A stretch of 33,740 bases of DNA from Mycobacteriales bacterium (GCA_035714365.1 DASTMB010000081.1:1-33740), one strand, 5' to 3'. Positions 14,347-23,155 are shown, counted from the stretch's first letter. The notes: generated by a model not told the origin, from the sequence alone. Made by a program: numbers and translations.

Positions 14347-17190
14347 TCAGCGCGGGGACGGCGAGGGGGACGCGGTCGCGCCGGTGAGGCGGGTCAGCTC
14401 GGCGAGCGCCTTGCGCAGGATGTCCTGCTGGCGCGCGTACTCGGCGTAGTCCTGCCGGCCGAACGCCGCGGCACCGGCCTGCAACGCCGCCTGCGCCTGG
14501 GCGGTGAGCTGGCGGATGCGGGCGTTCACGTCGCCGCCGGCGGGCGGCTCCGACACAGGGGTGTCGGGGGCGGAGGCGGGCGCGGCGAACGCCTCGTCCA
14601 GCGCGTCGGCGAACGTGTCGCCGAAGCCGACGCGGCTGCCGACGCCGACGAACACCCGCTTGAGCTGGGGGATGCGCGCGCCGGACGTGGACTGGACGTA
14701 GACGGGCTGCACATACACGAGCGTGCCGCCGACGGGCAGCGTGAGCAGGTTGCCGAGAACGACAGAGGACCCGTGCTGGTCGAACAGCGCGAGCTCCTGC
14801 GAGGCGCGCGGTGAGGTCTGGAACGTCGCGGCGCGCTGCTCGGGGCCTGGCACGGCGGTGTTGGTGGGCAGCTCGAGAACGGTGAGGTGGCCGTAGCCGT
14901 CGACGTCGTTGACGACGGAGACGAACGCCGCGAGGTTCGGGCGGGACCGCGCGGTGAGCGGCGAGGTGAGCTGGAACGACGGCCGGTCCTGGCCGGGCAG
15001 CCGGACGTACTGGTAGTAGGGCGGCTGCGGGGGCAGCTTGCGGGCGGTGCCGTCGGGGTTCTCCTTGTGCAACGACGCGTCGCCGGGGACGGCCCAGAAG
15101 TCGGCCTCGCGGAAGAACGCCGCCGGGTCGTCGATGTGGTAGCTGGCGATGAGGTCGCGCTGGATCTTGAACAGGTCCTCGGGGTAGCGCAGGTGCGCGA
15201 GCAGCTCGGCGGGCATCTCGGACCGGGGCCGCAGGGTGCCGGGGAAGGTGCGTTCCCAGGTCCGCAGCACGGCGTCGTCCTCGTCCCACCGGTAGAGGGT
15301 GACGGTGCCGTCGTACGCGTCGACGGTGGCCTTGACGGCGTTGCGGACGTAGTTGACGGAACGCTGCGTCTGCTGGTGGACGGTGGAGTCGCTGGTGAGC
15401 CGGTTGAGGTCGACGCGCTCGGAGTACGGGTAGGCGTTCGAGGTGGTGTAGCCGTCGACGACCCACACGATGCGGCCGCCGACGACGACGGGGTACGGAT
15501 CCTGGTCGAGCTCGAGGTACGGGGCGGCGCGGCGGACGCGCTCGCGCGGGTCGCGCACGTAGAGGATCCGCGACTGCGGCTTGAGCGCGCCGGAGAGCAG
15601 GAGGTACCGCGACCGGAAGCGCACGCTGAACAGCAGCCGCCGCCACAGGCTGCCGATGCCGACGCCGCCCTTGCCGCTGTAGGTGACGACCTCGTCGATG
15701 CCGCCGCCCTCGGCCGGCCGGTCGACCTCCTGCTGCGAGGTGCCGACGACGGAGTACTCGGGGGCGCGCTCGCCGAAGTAGATCCGCGGCTGGTCGATGC
15801 GGATGGTGCCGGTCGGCGGGATGTCGTGGACGGCGAACTGCGGCTGCCCGAGCGAGTCGACCTCGTTGGTGGGCGCGGCGACGAGACCGTTGCCGTGGGT
15901 GAAGACGAGGTGCTCGTTGATCCAGTTGCGCTGCGCGGGCGCGAGGCCGGAGTGGTCGATCTCGCGCGCGCCGACGACGTAGGTCTCGGTCTTCCCGCCG
16001 ACGTCGTAACGGTCGATGTCGAGCGAGTCGGGGAACCCGTAGTAGCCGCGGATCTGCTGCAACGACTCGAACGCGTCGCGGAGCTTGTTGGGGTCGAGCA
16101 GGCGGGCGTTGCCGACGGTGTCGCGGTCGTTGCGGAGCTGCGCGGCCGTGGCGGTCTGCGTGCCGGAGTAGCGGGTGTACGTGACGTCGGTGCCGGTGCG
16201 CAGCCGGTACGCCTCGCGGGTGGCGGCGATGTTGCGGCCGATGTACGGCGCCTCGCGCTCGATCTCGTTCGGCTTGACGCGGACCTGCTGCACGAACGTC
16301 GGGTACGCGCCGCCGACGACGAGGCTGGACACGAGCATGAGGCCGACGCCGGTGGCGGGCAGCAGCCAGCCGCGGCGCAGCAGCGTGCCGAGGAACAGCA
16401 GCGCGCAGATGACGGCGATGACGACGAGCGCCTTCAACGCGGGGAGCTGCGCGTGGACGTCCGTGTACGAGGCGCCGGTCACCTTGCCGCGCGGGGAGAA
16501 CGCCAGGCCGTACTGGTCGAGGTGGTACGCGTACGCCTTGAGCAGGACGAACAGGCCGAGCAGCACCGCGAGGTGCGCGCGGGTCGCGCCGACGACCCGG
16601 TCGTCCTGCGTCTGGAGCCGGATGCCGGCGTAGAGGTAGTGCGTCGCGGCGGCGAGCAGCAGCGACAGGAACACCGCCGCGAACAGGAAGCCGGTGACCA
16701 TCCGCTGGAACGGGTACGTGAACGCGAAGTAGCCGACGTCCCGGTGGAACTGCGCGTCGCGCACGCCGAAGCGGGCGGCGTTGCGCCACTGGAGCCAGGT
16801 CGCCCAGCGGCCCGACGCGGACACGCCGGCGACGACGCCGACGGCGACCGCGACGGCGGCGATCGCGCGGCGGGCGTAGGGGGCGAGCGGCTCGCGGTAG
16901 CGGTCGAGGTTGCGCTGCTCCAGCGAGTCCGGGCGCGTCGCCGGTCGGATGCGGTAGGCGACGGCGAGGTTGACGCCGACGGTGACCGCCATGAGCGAGC
17001 CGAACAGCGCGAACAGCAGCAGCCGCGTCCGCAGCACGGTGTCGAAGACGCGGGTGAAGCCGACCTCGGCGTACCAGAGCCGGTCGGTCCACAACGACGT
17101 GAACAGCACGAACAGCAGGCCGGCGACGACGAGCGTGCCGACGACGAGCGGGAACACGCGCGGGCGCCGGGACGGGCGCGGATCGGCCAC
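14347..17190 (-). CDS. UPF0182 (COG1615) family membrane protein
   Basis: 947 aa. The N-terminal third has about seven transmembrane helices, the first at residues 12-30 after a basic MADPRPSRRPR, with the family-typical 'SLWTDRLWYAEVGF' right after it. The rest is a large soluble region, with stretches I associate with this family ('PNEIEREAPYIGRNIAATREAY', 'GYYGFPDSLDIDRY', 'NWINEHLVFTHGNGLVAAP'), presumably extracytoplasmic. The last 60 residues form a helical, Gln/Ala-rich tail resembling a small coiled coil, followed by a Ser-Pro end. Function is unknown; the family is nearly universal in Actinomycetota and also found in cyanobacteria. The GTG at 17190 sits six bases behind a TACGTT box, so the mRNA is probably leaderless. 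The tRNA-fMet follows. Confidence 0.92.
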   Translation of the reverse strand: MADPRPSRRPRVFPLVVGTLVVAGLLFVLFTSLWTDRLWYAEVGFTRVFDTVLRTRLLLFALFGSLMAVTVGVNLAVAYRIRPATRPDSLEQRNLDRYREPLAPYARRAIAAVAVAVGVVAGVSASGRWATWLQWRNAARFGVRDAQFHRDVGYFAFTYPFQRMVTGFLFAAVFLSLLLAAATHYLYAGIRLQTQDDRVVGATRAHLAVLLGLFVLLKAYAYHLDQYGLAFSPRGKVTGASYTDVHAQLPALKALVVIAVICALLFLGTLLRRGWLLPATGVGLMLVSSLVVGGAYPTFVQQVRVKPNEIEREAPYIGRNIAATREAYRLRTGTDVTYTRYSGTQTATAAQLRNDRDTVGNARLLDPNKLRDAFESLQQIRGYYGFPDSLDIDRYDVGGKTETYVVGAREIDHSGLAPAQRNWINEHLVFTHGNGLVAAPTNEVDSLGQPQFAVHDIPPTGTIRIDQPRIYFGERAPEYSVVGTSQQEVDRPAEGGGIDEVVTYSGKGGVGIGSLWRRLLFSVRFRSRYLLLSGALKPQSRILYVRDPRERVRRAAPYLELDQDPYPVVVGGRIVWVVDGYTTSNAYPYSERVDLNRLTSDSTVHQQTQRSVNYVRNAVKATVDAYDGTVTLYRWDEDDAVLRTWERTFPGTLRPRSEMPAELLAHLRYPEDLFKIQRDLIASYHIDDPAAFFREADFWAVPGDASLHKENPDGTARKLPPQPPYYQYVRLPGQDRPSFQLTSPLTARSRPNLAAFVSVVNDVDGYGHLTVLELPTNTAVPGPEQRAATFQTSPRASQELALFDQHGSSVVLGNLLTLPVGGTLVYVQPVYVQSTSGARIPQLKRVFVGVGSRVGFGDTFADALDEAFAAPASAPDTPVSEPPAGGDVNARIRQLTAQAQAALQAGAAAFGRQDYAEYARQQDILRKALAELTRLTGATASPSPSPR

Positions 17191-17196
17191 GGCGCC

Positions 17197-17202
17197 AACG
17201 TA
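17197..17202 (-). promoter_or_regulatory. -10 box TACGTT of the leaderless UPF0182 gene
   Basis: TACGTT (minus strand) fits TANNNT, with exactly six bases to the GTG at 17190 and no ribosome site between. Confidence 0.6.
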
Positions 17203-17223
17203 CCCGGCGCGGTGACCGGATGC

Positions 17224-17949
17224 TCAGCGGGGGACGGCCTCGACGTGGCAGTTGCAGGTGTCGTCGAACGGCGGCACGCCCTCGGCGGCGACGATCTCCT
17301 CGGTGAGCTCGGCGCCGTCGCGGCCGTAGCAGCCGGACCGGGGGCAGTACGGGTCGCCGAACCGCTGGCGCGCCGCCCACCCCTCGGCGCCGCGCACCGC
17401 CTCGACCACGCCGGCGTTGCGGGCCACGGCGCGCAGCCGGTAGAGCAGCCCCGGCGGCGGCACCGCGGCGGGGTCGGCGACGAGGGTGGCGGCGTACGGC
17501 TGGAGGACGGCGATCGCCGCGTCGATCGCGAGGGTCCCGACGTCGCCCTCGGTGGGCACGCCGACCCCGCGCGCCACGCGGGCGCCGCGCGCGGCGTCGG
17601 CGAGGAGGGTGACCTCGGCGGCGAAGACGAGGCGCAGCGCGAGGTCGTCGGCGTCGCGGCCCGCGTCGACGGCGACGGTGGCGAACGCCGCGACGAGCGG
17701 GTCCATCGGCCCGACCGGGGGCGGCTCCGCCCACGGGACGGAGCGGGGGCGGTCGGGCACGGTCGCGGGGGCGGCCGGCGCGGGCTCGGGCTCGGGCTCG
17801 GCGAGCGCGGGCGCCGGAGCCGCCGCGAGGGCGGGCGCGCGCGCCGGGGCGGCGCCGAGCTCGGCGCGCAGCGCGGCGAACAGCACCGGCAGCGGCGGGT
17901 GCAGCGCGCGGACGCGGGCGGCGGCCTCGATGCGGCGGGCGTTGGTCAT
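17224..17949 (-). CDS. Hypothetical protein with C-terminal Cys motif, coupled to sensor kinase
   Basis: 241 aa. The ATG at 17949 overlaps the stop of the upstream histidine kinase (ATGA), so translation is coupled. Residues 1-30 look helical; an Ala/Pro/Glu linker follows (about 35-80); the middle is a helical region 'DPLVAAFATVAVDAGRDADDLALRLVFAAEV'. The C-terminus holds four cysteines arranged as Y-C-P-R-S-G-C ... D-D-T-C-N-C-H-V-E, which could bind zinc. The final 'GVPPFDDTCNCHVEAVPR' resembles in outline the 'PPxHPNCRC' ending of phage Mu-F-like minor head proteins; I regard this only as a resemblance. There is no signal peptide. Co-expression with the kinase suggests an accessory or effector role, but no response-regulator features are seen. 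Confidence 0.65.
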   Translation of the reverse strand: MTNARRIEAAARVRALHPPLPVLFAALRAELGAAPARAPALAAAPAPALAEPEPEPAPAAPATVPDRPRSVPWAEPPPVGPMDPLVAAFATVAVDAGRDADDLALRLVFAAEVTLLADAARGARVARGVGVPTEGDVGTLAIDAAIAVLQPYAATLVADPAAVPPPGLLYRLRAVARNAGVVEAVRGAEGWAARQRFGDPYCPRSGCYGRDGAELTEEIVAAEGVPPFDDTCNCHVEAVPR

Positions 17950-20669
17950 CGGGCGCGGCCCTTCGGTCGGGAGGTGGTGCGCGGGCGGCGGGCCGGGCGC
18001 GGCGGGGCGGCCGCGGCGGGCACCTCCAGCGAGAACGCCGAGCCCTTGCCGAGCGTCGACTCGACCACGACGTCGAGGCCGAAGTCGTCGGCGACGCGAC
18101 GGACGAACGACAGCCCGAGGCCGAGCCCGCCGACGCTGCGGGTCGCGGAGCCGTCCACCTGCTCGAACGGCGTGAAGAGCGTGGCGCGGCGCTCCTCCGG
18201 GATGCCGGCGCCGAGGTCGCGGACGGTGAGCCGGACGTGCCGGCCGTCGGGGCCGAGGGAGGCGCCGATGGTGACGGGCTTGCCGGAGTACTTGACGGCG
18301 TTGTCGACCAGCTCGTCCAGCGCCTTCGCGACCCAGGCGGGGTCGGCCAGCATGTCGGGCAGCCCGGCGGCGACGCGGCGGCGAAACTCCCGGCCGGGCT
18401 CGCGCTTGCGCCACGCGGCGAGGCGTTCGTCGACGAACGTCGCGGGCCGGACGGCGGCGACGTGCGGCTCGACGCGGCCCGCCTCGAGGGCGGCGACGTC
18501 GACCAGCAGGTCGACCACGCGCGACATGCGGACGCTCGACTCGAGGATGCTGCTGGCGTAGAGCGCGGTCTTCTCGGCGGGCAGGTCGGGGCGGCGGTGC
18601 AGGATCTCGGCGTAGCCGCGGATGGGCGTGAGCGGCGTGCGCAGCTCGTGGCTGACGTTGGAGAGGAACTCCGTCTTCATCCGCTCGACCTCGTGCTCGC
18701 GGGTCATGTCGCGGACGACGACGACGTGCCCCTCGGCGCCGCGCAACGGCGTGGCCGCCAGCGCGACCGGCACGAAGCCGCCGTCGGCGCGCTGGAGGAC
18801 CCCGACGCGTTCGAGGCGGCCACCGTCGAGGGCGGGCAGCAACGGCTCGCCCGACGCGGTGGTGCCGGCGAGGACGTCGGCGACGGCGAGGCCGGCGACG
18901 TCCGCCTCCTCGGCGGCGAGGAGGTCGAGCGCGACGCGGTTGACGGCGACGACGCGGTCGCCGGCGTCGGTCGTGACGAGGCCGTCGCCCATGGAGTCGA
19001 GGACGGTCTCCAGCCGGCCGCGCAGCGCCGCCTCGTCCTCGGCGGCCTGGCGCAACGACTCGTTGCTCGCGGCGAGCGACGACGTCATGGCGTCGAACGT
19101 GCGGGACAGCACGCCGAGCTCGTCGTTGGTGCGCAGCTCGGTGCGGACGTCGAGGTCGCCACGGCGGACGCGCGACGCGGCCAGCGTCAGCTCGGTGACC
19201 GGCCGGACGATGCGGCGGCCCAGCGCGACGGCGAGCAGGCCGACGAGCAGCGCGATCGCGACGGTGCCGAGGAACAGCGACGACAGGACGCGGCGCTGCG
19301 TGGCGAGGATGACGTTGGAGTCGGCGGAGAGGGCGAGGACGCCGGCCAGCTCGCCGTCCTCGCTGCGGATCGCCTGGTAGCGCACGCCGGGGCGGCGGCC
19401 CTCGGCGGCGACGGAGACGCCGTCGTCGGCGTCGGTCGCGGGAGGCAGCGTCAACGTCTCGACCACGCCGTGGCGGCGCAGCTCGGCGTCGATGAGCGTC
19501 GTCGCGGACAGGGTGCTGGCGACGCGGCGGTCGGCGACGTAGAGCGTGGCGTCGAGGCCGGTGGCGAGGCCGATGCCGCGGACGTACGTGTCGTCCACGA
19601 CGGTCGCGTAGAGGGCGGCGCCGTCCGGGCGGCGCGGCCCCGCCTCGCCGCCGAAGACGGGCGCGACGCCGAGCGCGACGAGCGTCGGCCGGCGGCCGAG
19701 GACGACGTCGAGGGTGGCGACCGGGTGCCTGCCGCGCGCGGCGAGGACCTCGCGGACGGCGGCGTTGCGGCGGATCGCGGTGGTGGCGACGGAGTCGCCG
19801 GCCGAGCTCTCGACGAGACCGGCGTACGGCTTGCAGCGCGGGTTGGCGAGGCCGCAGACGACGCCGCGCAGGGTGGGGCGCGCGGCGGTGACGCCGAGCT
19901 GCTGCGCGCACGCGGCGGTCTCGTCGCGGCAGCCGGCGAGGACCTGGGCGAACTGGAGGGAGTTCTGCTTCTCGTCCTTGAGGATCTCGACCTGGCCGCG
20001 GGCGACCTCGGCGAGGCGGCGTTCGCTGTCGCGGTTCAGCGAGCCGGTCGCGACGGAGCCGACGATGAGCGCGGTGCCGAGGCCGAGCGCGAGGACCGAC
20101 GCGAGGATCGCGGCGACGACCTTGGCGAGCAGGCTGTGCTCGACCAGCCGGGCCACGAACGCGAGCATCGCGACCGACGCGACCCCGCGCAGCGCGAGCA
20201 GCGCGACCGCGGCGGCGGCCGAGTGCCGCGCGGCCGGCGCGAGCAGCTCGCTGCCGGCGGTGAGGACGAGCGCGACCGTGAGCAGGACGCGGCCGGCGCG
20301 GCGGGCGCGGACGGTGAGCGCGGCGGCCGCGGCGGCGGCGACGGCGGCCAGCCCGGCCGGGCCGGCGGCGGCGCCCACCGGGACGACGACGGCGTTGGGC
20401 AGCGGCGCCGTGGCGAGGCCGCCGGCGCCGAGGCCGATGAGGAGGTACGCCGCCGCGCGCGCGAGCGCGAACCCGTCCCCGTCGGTGCCGCCGAGCAGCG
20501 CGCCGGTGAGGCCGTGCGCCGCGGCGAGGAGGAGGGCGCCGGCGACGAGGGCGGTCCGCGCGCCGCGCCGGTACGCCGCCGCTCCCCCGGCCGCGGCGAG
20601 GCCGAGCGCCGCCGCGAGCGCGAGGAGTTGTACCGCCGCGACGAGCGCGAACGGCACGGCGGCGTCCAT
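17946..20669 (-). CDS. Membrane sensor histidine kinase (7TM-type N-terminus, HAMP, PAS)
   Basis: 907 aa. The N-terminus has about seven hydrophobic helices (residues 8-205), then an extracytoplasmic region (about 208-460) with cysteines 247, 254, 272 and 279, and one more helix (464-484). A HAMP domain (485-540), a coiled segment and a PAS domain (550-655) lead to the kinase: the H-box S-H-E-L-R-T-P with phospho-acceptor His674, N-box 'DELVDNAVKYS' (785-795), G1 'DLGAGIP' (818-824) and G2 'GGLGLGLSF' (847-855). It should autophosphorylate in response to an external or membrane signal. No response regulator is encoded nearby, so it is an orphan here. The ATG lies six bases behind TACGAT (20681-20676), making the mRNA leaderless. 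Confidence 0.92.
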   Translation of the reverse strand: MDAAVPFALVAAVQLLALAAALGLAAAGGAAAYRRGARTALVAGALLLAAAHGLTGALLGGTDGDGFALARAAAYLLIGLGAGGLATAPLPNAVVVPVGAAAGPAGLAAVAAAAAAALTVRARRAGRVLLTVALVLTAGSELLAPAARHSAAAAVALLALRGVASVAMLAFVARLVEHSLLAKVVAAILASVLALGLGTALIVGSVATGSLNRDSERRLAEVARGQVEILKDEKQNSLQFAQVLAGCRDETAACAQQLGVTAARPTLRGVVCGLANPRCKPYAGLVESSAGDSVATTAIRRNAAVREVLAARGRHPVATLDVVLGRRPTLVALGVAPVFGGEAGPRRPDGAALYATVVDDTYVRGIGLATGLDATLYVADRRVASTLSATTLIDAELRRHGVVETLTLPPATDADDGVSVAAEGRRPGVRYQAIRSEDGELAGVLALSADSNVILATQRRVLSSLFLGTVAIALLVGLLAVALGRRIVRPVTELTLAASRVRRGDLDVRTELRTNDELGVLSRTFDAMTSSLAASNESLRQAAEDEAALRGRLETVLDSMGDGLVTTDAGDRVVAVNRVALDLLAAEEADVAGLAVADVLAGTTASGEPLLPALDGGRLERVGVLQRADGGFVPVALAATPLRGAEGHVVVVRDMTREHEVERMKTEFLSNVSHELRTPLTPIRGYAEILHRRPDLPAEKTALYASSILESSVRMSRVVDLLVDVAALEAGRVEPHVAAVRPATFVDERLAAWRKREPGREFRRRVAAGLPDMLADPAWVAKALDELVDNAVKYSGKPVTIGASLGPDGRHVRLTVRDLGAGIPEERRATLFTPFEQVDGSATRSVGGLGLGLSFVRRVADDFGLDVVVESTLGKGSAFSLEVPAAAAPPRPARRPRTTSRPKGRAR

Positions 20670-20675
20670 GCCGGG

Positions 20676-20681
20676 ATCGTA
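20676..20681 (-). promoter_or_regulatory. -10 box TACGAT of the leaderless kinase operon
   Basis: TACGAT on the minus strand is followed by CCCGGC and then the kinase ATG at 20669. It would drive the kinase and the coupled gene at 17224. Confidence 0.6.
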
Positions 20682-20716
20682 CGGGCGGAACGCGCCCGAG
20701 CCGGGGCGTTCGCGGG

Positions 20717-21751
20717 TTACCGGGGCGTGGCGCCCCGGGCGATGGCGCGGACGGCGGCGAGCGCCTCGCGCAGCGTCGACACCCGCACCAGGTGCAGCCC
20801 CTTCGGGGTGGCCTTGACGGCGTCGTCCCAGTTGCCGGAGGGGGTGAGGAAGTACGCCGCGCCGTGCGCGCGGGCGGCGACGAGCTTCTGCTGGATGCCG
20901 CCGATGGGGCCGACGGCGCCGTCGTCGTCGATGGAGCCGGTGCCGGCGATCACCTTGCCGCCGGTGAGGTCGCCGGGCGTGAGCCGGTCGTAGATGCCGA
21001 GCGCGAACATCAGGCCCGCGCTCGGCCCGCCCACGTCGTTGAGGGCGATGGTGACGGGGAACGGCGGCCGCGGCTCCTGCTCCTTGAGCCCCACCCCCAT
21101 CACGGGGCGGCCGTCGCTGCCGCCGGTCTCGCCGGCGCGGGTGACGATGCTCGCGACGCCGTCGGTGCCGCCCCGGCGGTAGCCGAGGCGGATGGTGTCG
21201 CCCGGCTGGTGGCGGGCGACGAGGCGGCGCAGCGCGCAGACGGAGTCGACCCGGCCGCCGTCGATGGTCGTGACGACGTCGCCGACCTTGACGCCGGCGG
21301 CCGCGGCGGGCGTGCCGTCGCCGACGGCGTCGATGACGACGCGGGCGAGGATGGGGGTGCCGAGCTCGCAGAGCGCCGCGGTGACCGCGTGCTCCTGCGA
21401 CTCGGTCATCTCCCGCTGCGTCTCCTGCTCGGACTCCTGCTCGGACTGGTCCGGCGGGTACACGACGTCGCGCGGCACGACCGCGAACCGCCGGTCGAAC
21501 CACTTGCCGATCGCCTGGCCGAGCGTGAGGCGCGGGTAGACGTTGACGGTCGTCAGGTCCAGCTCGCCGCCCGCCGGGTGGTCGCGGTCCTTGGGGACCT
21601 GGATGAGCGGTGCGCCGCCGGACGTGCCGAGGGTGTTGAAGACGGGGCCGGGGCCGAGGCCGACGTACGGCACGGTGAGCTGCGACCCGCCCACGCCGAG
21701 GCCGATCGCGAGGGCGAGCGAGACGCCGAGCGTCGCGCCACGACTGGACAT
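20717..21751 (-). CDS. PDZ domain / Lon-type (S16) membrane serine protease, YlbL family
   Basis: 344 aa. One N-terminal membrane anchor (residues 7-24) is followed by 'VPYVGLGPGPVFNTLG', typical of this family. A Gln/Glu-rich segment (101-120) precedes a PDZ domain (about 125-205, 'DGTPAAAAGVKVGDVVTTIDG'). The C-terminal Lon-like domain carries the Ser-Lys dyad: Ser244 in N-D-V-G-G-P-S-A-G-L and Lys266 in T-G-G-K-V-I-A-G-T-G. YlbL/SepM proteins are membrane-tethered proteases; SepM trims a signal peptide outside the cell in streptococci and YlbL acts in DNA-damage checkpoint release in Bacillus. The substrate here is unknown. The exported peptide at 24367 is one speculative candidate. The start is six to seven bases behind a TAGGCT box, so it is leaderless. 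Confidence 0.92.
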   Translation of the reverse strand: MSSRGATLGVSLALAIGLGVGGSQLTVPYVGLGPGPVFNTLGTSGGAPLIQVPKDRDHPAGGELDLTTVNVYPRLTLGQAIGKWFDRRFAVVPRDVVYPPDQSEQESEQETQREMTESQEHAVTAALCELGTPILARVVIDAVGDGTPAAAAGVKVGDVVTTIDGGRVDSVCALRRLVARHQPGDTIRLGYRRGGTDGVASIVTRAGETGGSDGRPVMGVGLKEQEPRPPFPVTIALNDVGGPSAGLMFALGIYDRLTPGDLTGGKVIAGTGSIDDDGAVGPIGGIQQKLVAARAHGAAYFLTPSGNWDDAVKATPKGLHLVRVSTLREALAAVRAIARGATPR

Positions 21752-21758
21752 GCCCGGC

Positions 21759-21764
21759 AGCCTA
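21759..21764 (-). promoter_or_regulatory. -10 box TAGGCT of the leaderless PDZ protease gene
   Basis: TAGGCT (minus strand) stands seven bases before the ATG at 21751. A divergent plus-strand TACGCT lies only 13 bases away (21777-21782). Confidence 0.55.
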
Positions 21765-21776
21765 ACGGTGGGTCGG

Positions 21777-21782
21777 TACGCT
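21777..21782 (+). promoter_or_regulatory. -10 box TACGCT for the gene at 21853
   Basis: TACGCT fits TANNNT and would start RNA near 21788, giving a leader of about 65 nt with the strong GGAGGAG ribosome site before GTG 21853. Confidence 0.4.
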
Positions 21783-21852
21783 GCGCCGTGCGGCGGACGG
21801 CGCCGCGGTGGACGGGCGCGGCCGCGGGCCGCGCGGACGCGGAGGAGCGGCG

Positions 21853-22431
21853 GTGGGAGCGGTCGGCGCCGTCACCGCCGTGGCCGCCGTCGTGGCGACG
21901 GCCGGGGCGGCGGCGCTGGTGCTGCGCGACCTCGCCCGCGCGGACGCGCCGCGGGTGGCCGCGGGTGCCGCGCCGGGCGGGGCGGTGCCGGTCGCCGAGC
22001 CGCTCGCGCAGCGCGGGGCGGAGCCGGTGGTGGCGGCACCGGTCGTGGCGGCACCGGTCGTGGCGGCGCCGGTCGCGGCGGCGCCTGTCGCGGAGCCGGC
22101 GGCGCCGGTGGTCGCCGAGCCGGTCACCGAGCCGTTCGTGGCGGAGCCGGTGGTCGCGGCGCCGGTGCTGGGCGCCGCGGCGGCCCCGACGACGCTGCCC
22201 CTGGCCGCGCCCCCGGCCGCGCCGGTGGGCGCGGAGCCGGTGGCGGCGACGTTCCCGTCACTCGGGCAGGCCGACGACGACTCGGTGCTGGCGCGGCTGG
22301 CGGCGACCGAGGCCGACGAGCGCAGCGCCGGGCGGCGCGTGGTGTCGGCGCTGGTGCTGGTGACGTTGACGCTGGTCGCGGCGGCCGTGCTCGGCGCGGC
22401 GATCTACCGCGGCCTGGCCGGCCTCGGCTAG
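21853..22431 (+). CDS. Two-TM membrane protein with Val/Ala/Pro repeat linker
   Basis: 192 aa. The GTG at 21853 is fixed by GGAGGAG at 21841-21847 with five bases between. Residues 3-22 and 165-186 are hydrophobic helices. Between them runs a low-complexity segment (about 35-130) built from Pro-Val-Val-Ala-Ala and Ala-Glu-Pro-Val units, encoded by near-identical GC-rich DNA repeats (about 22024-22095). A short charged region 'QADDDSVLARLAATEADERSAGRR' precedes the second helix. The linker is probably an extended, flexible stalk inside or outside the membrane. I do not recognise a family. Its stop shares CTAG with the convergent gene at 22428. Confidence 0.7.
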   Translation: MGAVGAVTAVAAVVATAGAAALVLRDLARADAPRVAAGAAPGGAVPVAEPLAQRGAEPVVAAPVVAAPVVAAPVAAAPVAEPAAPVVAEPVTEPFVAEPVVAAPVLGAAAAPTTLPLAAPPAAPVGAEPVAATFPSLGQADDDSVLARLAATEADERSAGRRVVSALVLVTLTLVAAAVLGAAIYRGLAGLG

Positions 22432-22823
22432 CGGGAGAAGAAGCCCATGCCGCGCGCGGGCGGCTTGCCGTTGGAGACCGGCTCCGGCTGGACCTCGTAC
22501 GGCTCGCCCGGAACGGCGGCCATCACCGGCTCCGGCGCGGGCGCCTCGGCGGCGCCCTCGGCCGGCACCTCGAGCTCCGGCATGGCCGGCATCGGCGGGA
22601 GCGGCGGCAGCGGCGCCGGCGCGACGTCGCCCTGGCCCTGGACCTCGACCCGGTAGACGGTCTTGAACGCCAGCGGGACCTCGCTGAGCGCGTAGACGCG
22701 CGAGTCCTCGACGCCCTCGACGTTGCGGAGGTGCTCGACGACGCGGACCGCCTCCTCGAGCGACGGCGTGCGCCGGTACTGCGCGACGCCGTCGGCGCCG
22801 GTGAAGAAGACGACGTGCTCCAC
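22428..22823 (-). CDS. Small conserved-looking protein with Pro-rich tail
   Basis: 131 aa. The frame extends upstream to 23075, but that part is low-complexity Pro/Arg; AGGGAG (22834-22829) five bases before GTG 22823 fixes the start. The first 65 residues form a compact, ordered-looking domain: 'VEHVVFFTGADGVAQYRRTPSLEEAVRVVEHLRNVEG', then 'DSRVYALSEVPLAFKTVYRVEVQG'. The mix of strand and helix patterns resembles small alpha-beta folds I have seen annotated as hypothetical in actinobacteria. Residues 70-120 are Pro/Ala/Glu-rich and disordered, ending in GMGFFSR. Function is unknown and it is cytosolic. Convergent with the membrane protein at 21853 and divergent from the sigma factor. Confidence 0.7.
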   Translation of the reverse strand: MEHVVFFTGADGVAQYRRTPSLEEAVRVVEHLRNVEGVEDSRVYALSEVPLAFKTVYRVEVQGQGDVAPAPLPPLPPMPAMPELEVPAEGAAEAPAPEPVMAAVPGEPYEVQPEPVSNGKPPARGMGFFSR

Positions 22824-23155
22824 GGTGGCTCCCTGTTCGCTGGCGGTGGTGCTGCTGGAGGGAGCGTCGGCACGTGGCGGCGGCGCCTTGAGCGGGACGC
22901 CGGAGGGCGAGGGGGGCGTGGGCGGGGCCGGCCGCGAGAAGGGCCGCGACGCGATCCGCCCAGCCGGATGCGCCGCGGCCCCGCTCGGTCTGCCGGCGGG
23001 AGGGGCCTCCCGCCCACGCCACGAGGGAACAAACAGGTCTGTTCCGGGTTGAATCGGGCGTGTCACACTGCTCAACGCAGTTCTAGCGAAACCCTCGCGC
23101 GAGTTCTCCGTTACCTAGGCAGGGTTTCCCAGACAGCCCCCGGAAGAGGTCACCC
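22824..23155. promoter_or_regulatory. 332-base control region upstream of the sigma factor gene
   Basis: No gene is seen. It contains an 8-bp stem (GGCGGGAG 22995-23002 / CTCCCGCC 23007-23014) and an operator-like inverted repeat GGAACA (23026-23031) / TGTTCC (23040-23045). A possible ECF-type promoter is GAAACC at 23088-23093, 15 bases, then CGTTA at 23109-23113, which would fit autoregulation by the sigma factor. The GTG at 23156 is preceded by GAGGT. The promoter reading is tentative. Confidence 0.4.

Noticed and set aside
14887-18561. Long plus-strand frame across UPF0182 and kinase genes
   Set aside because: Val/Asp/Gly/Arg-biased translation without family motifs, explained by the complementary strand.
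22824-23075. N-terminal extension of the protein at 22428
   Set aside because: Low-complexity Pro/Arg sequence without a ribosome site, whereas GTG 22823 has AGGGAG at ideal distance.
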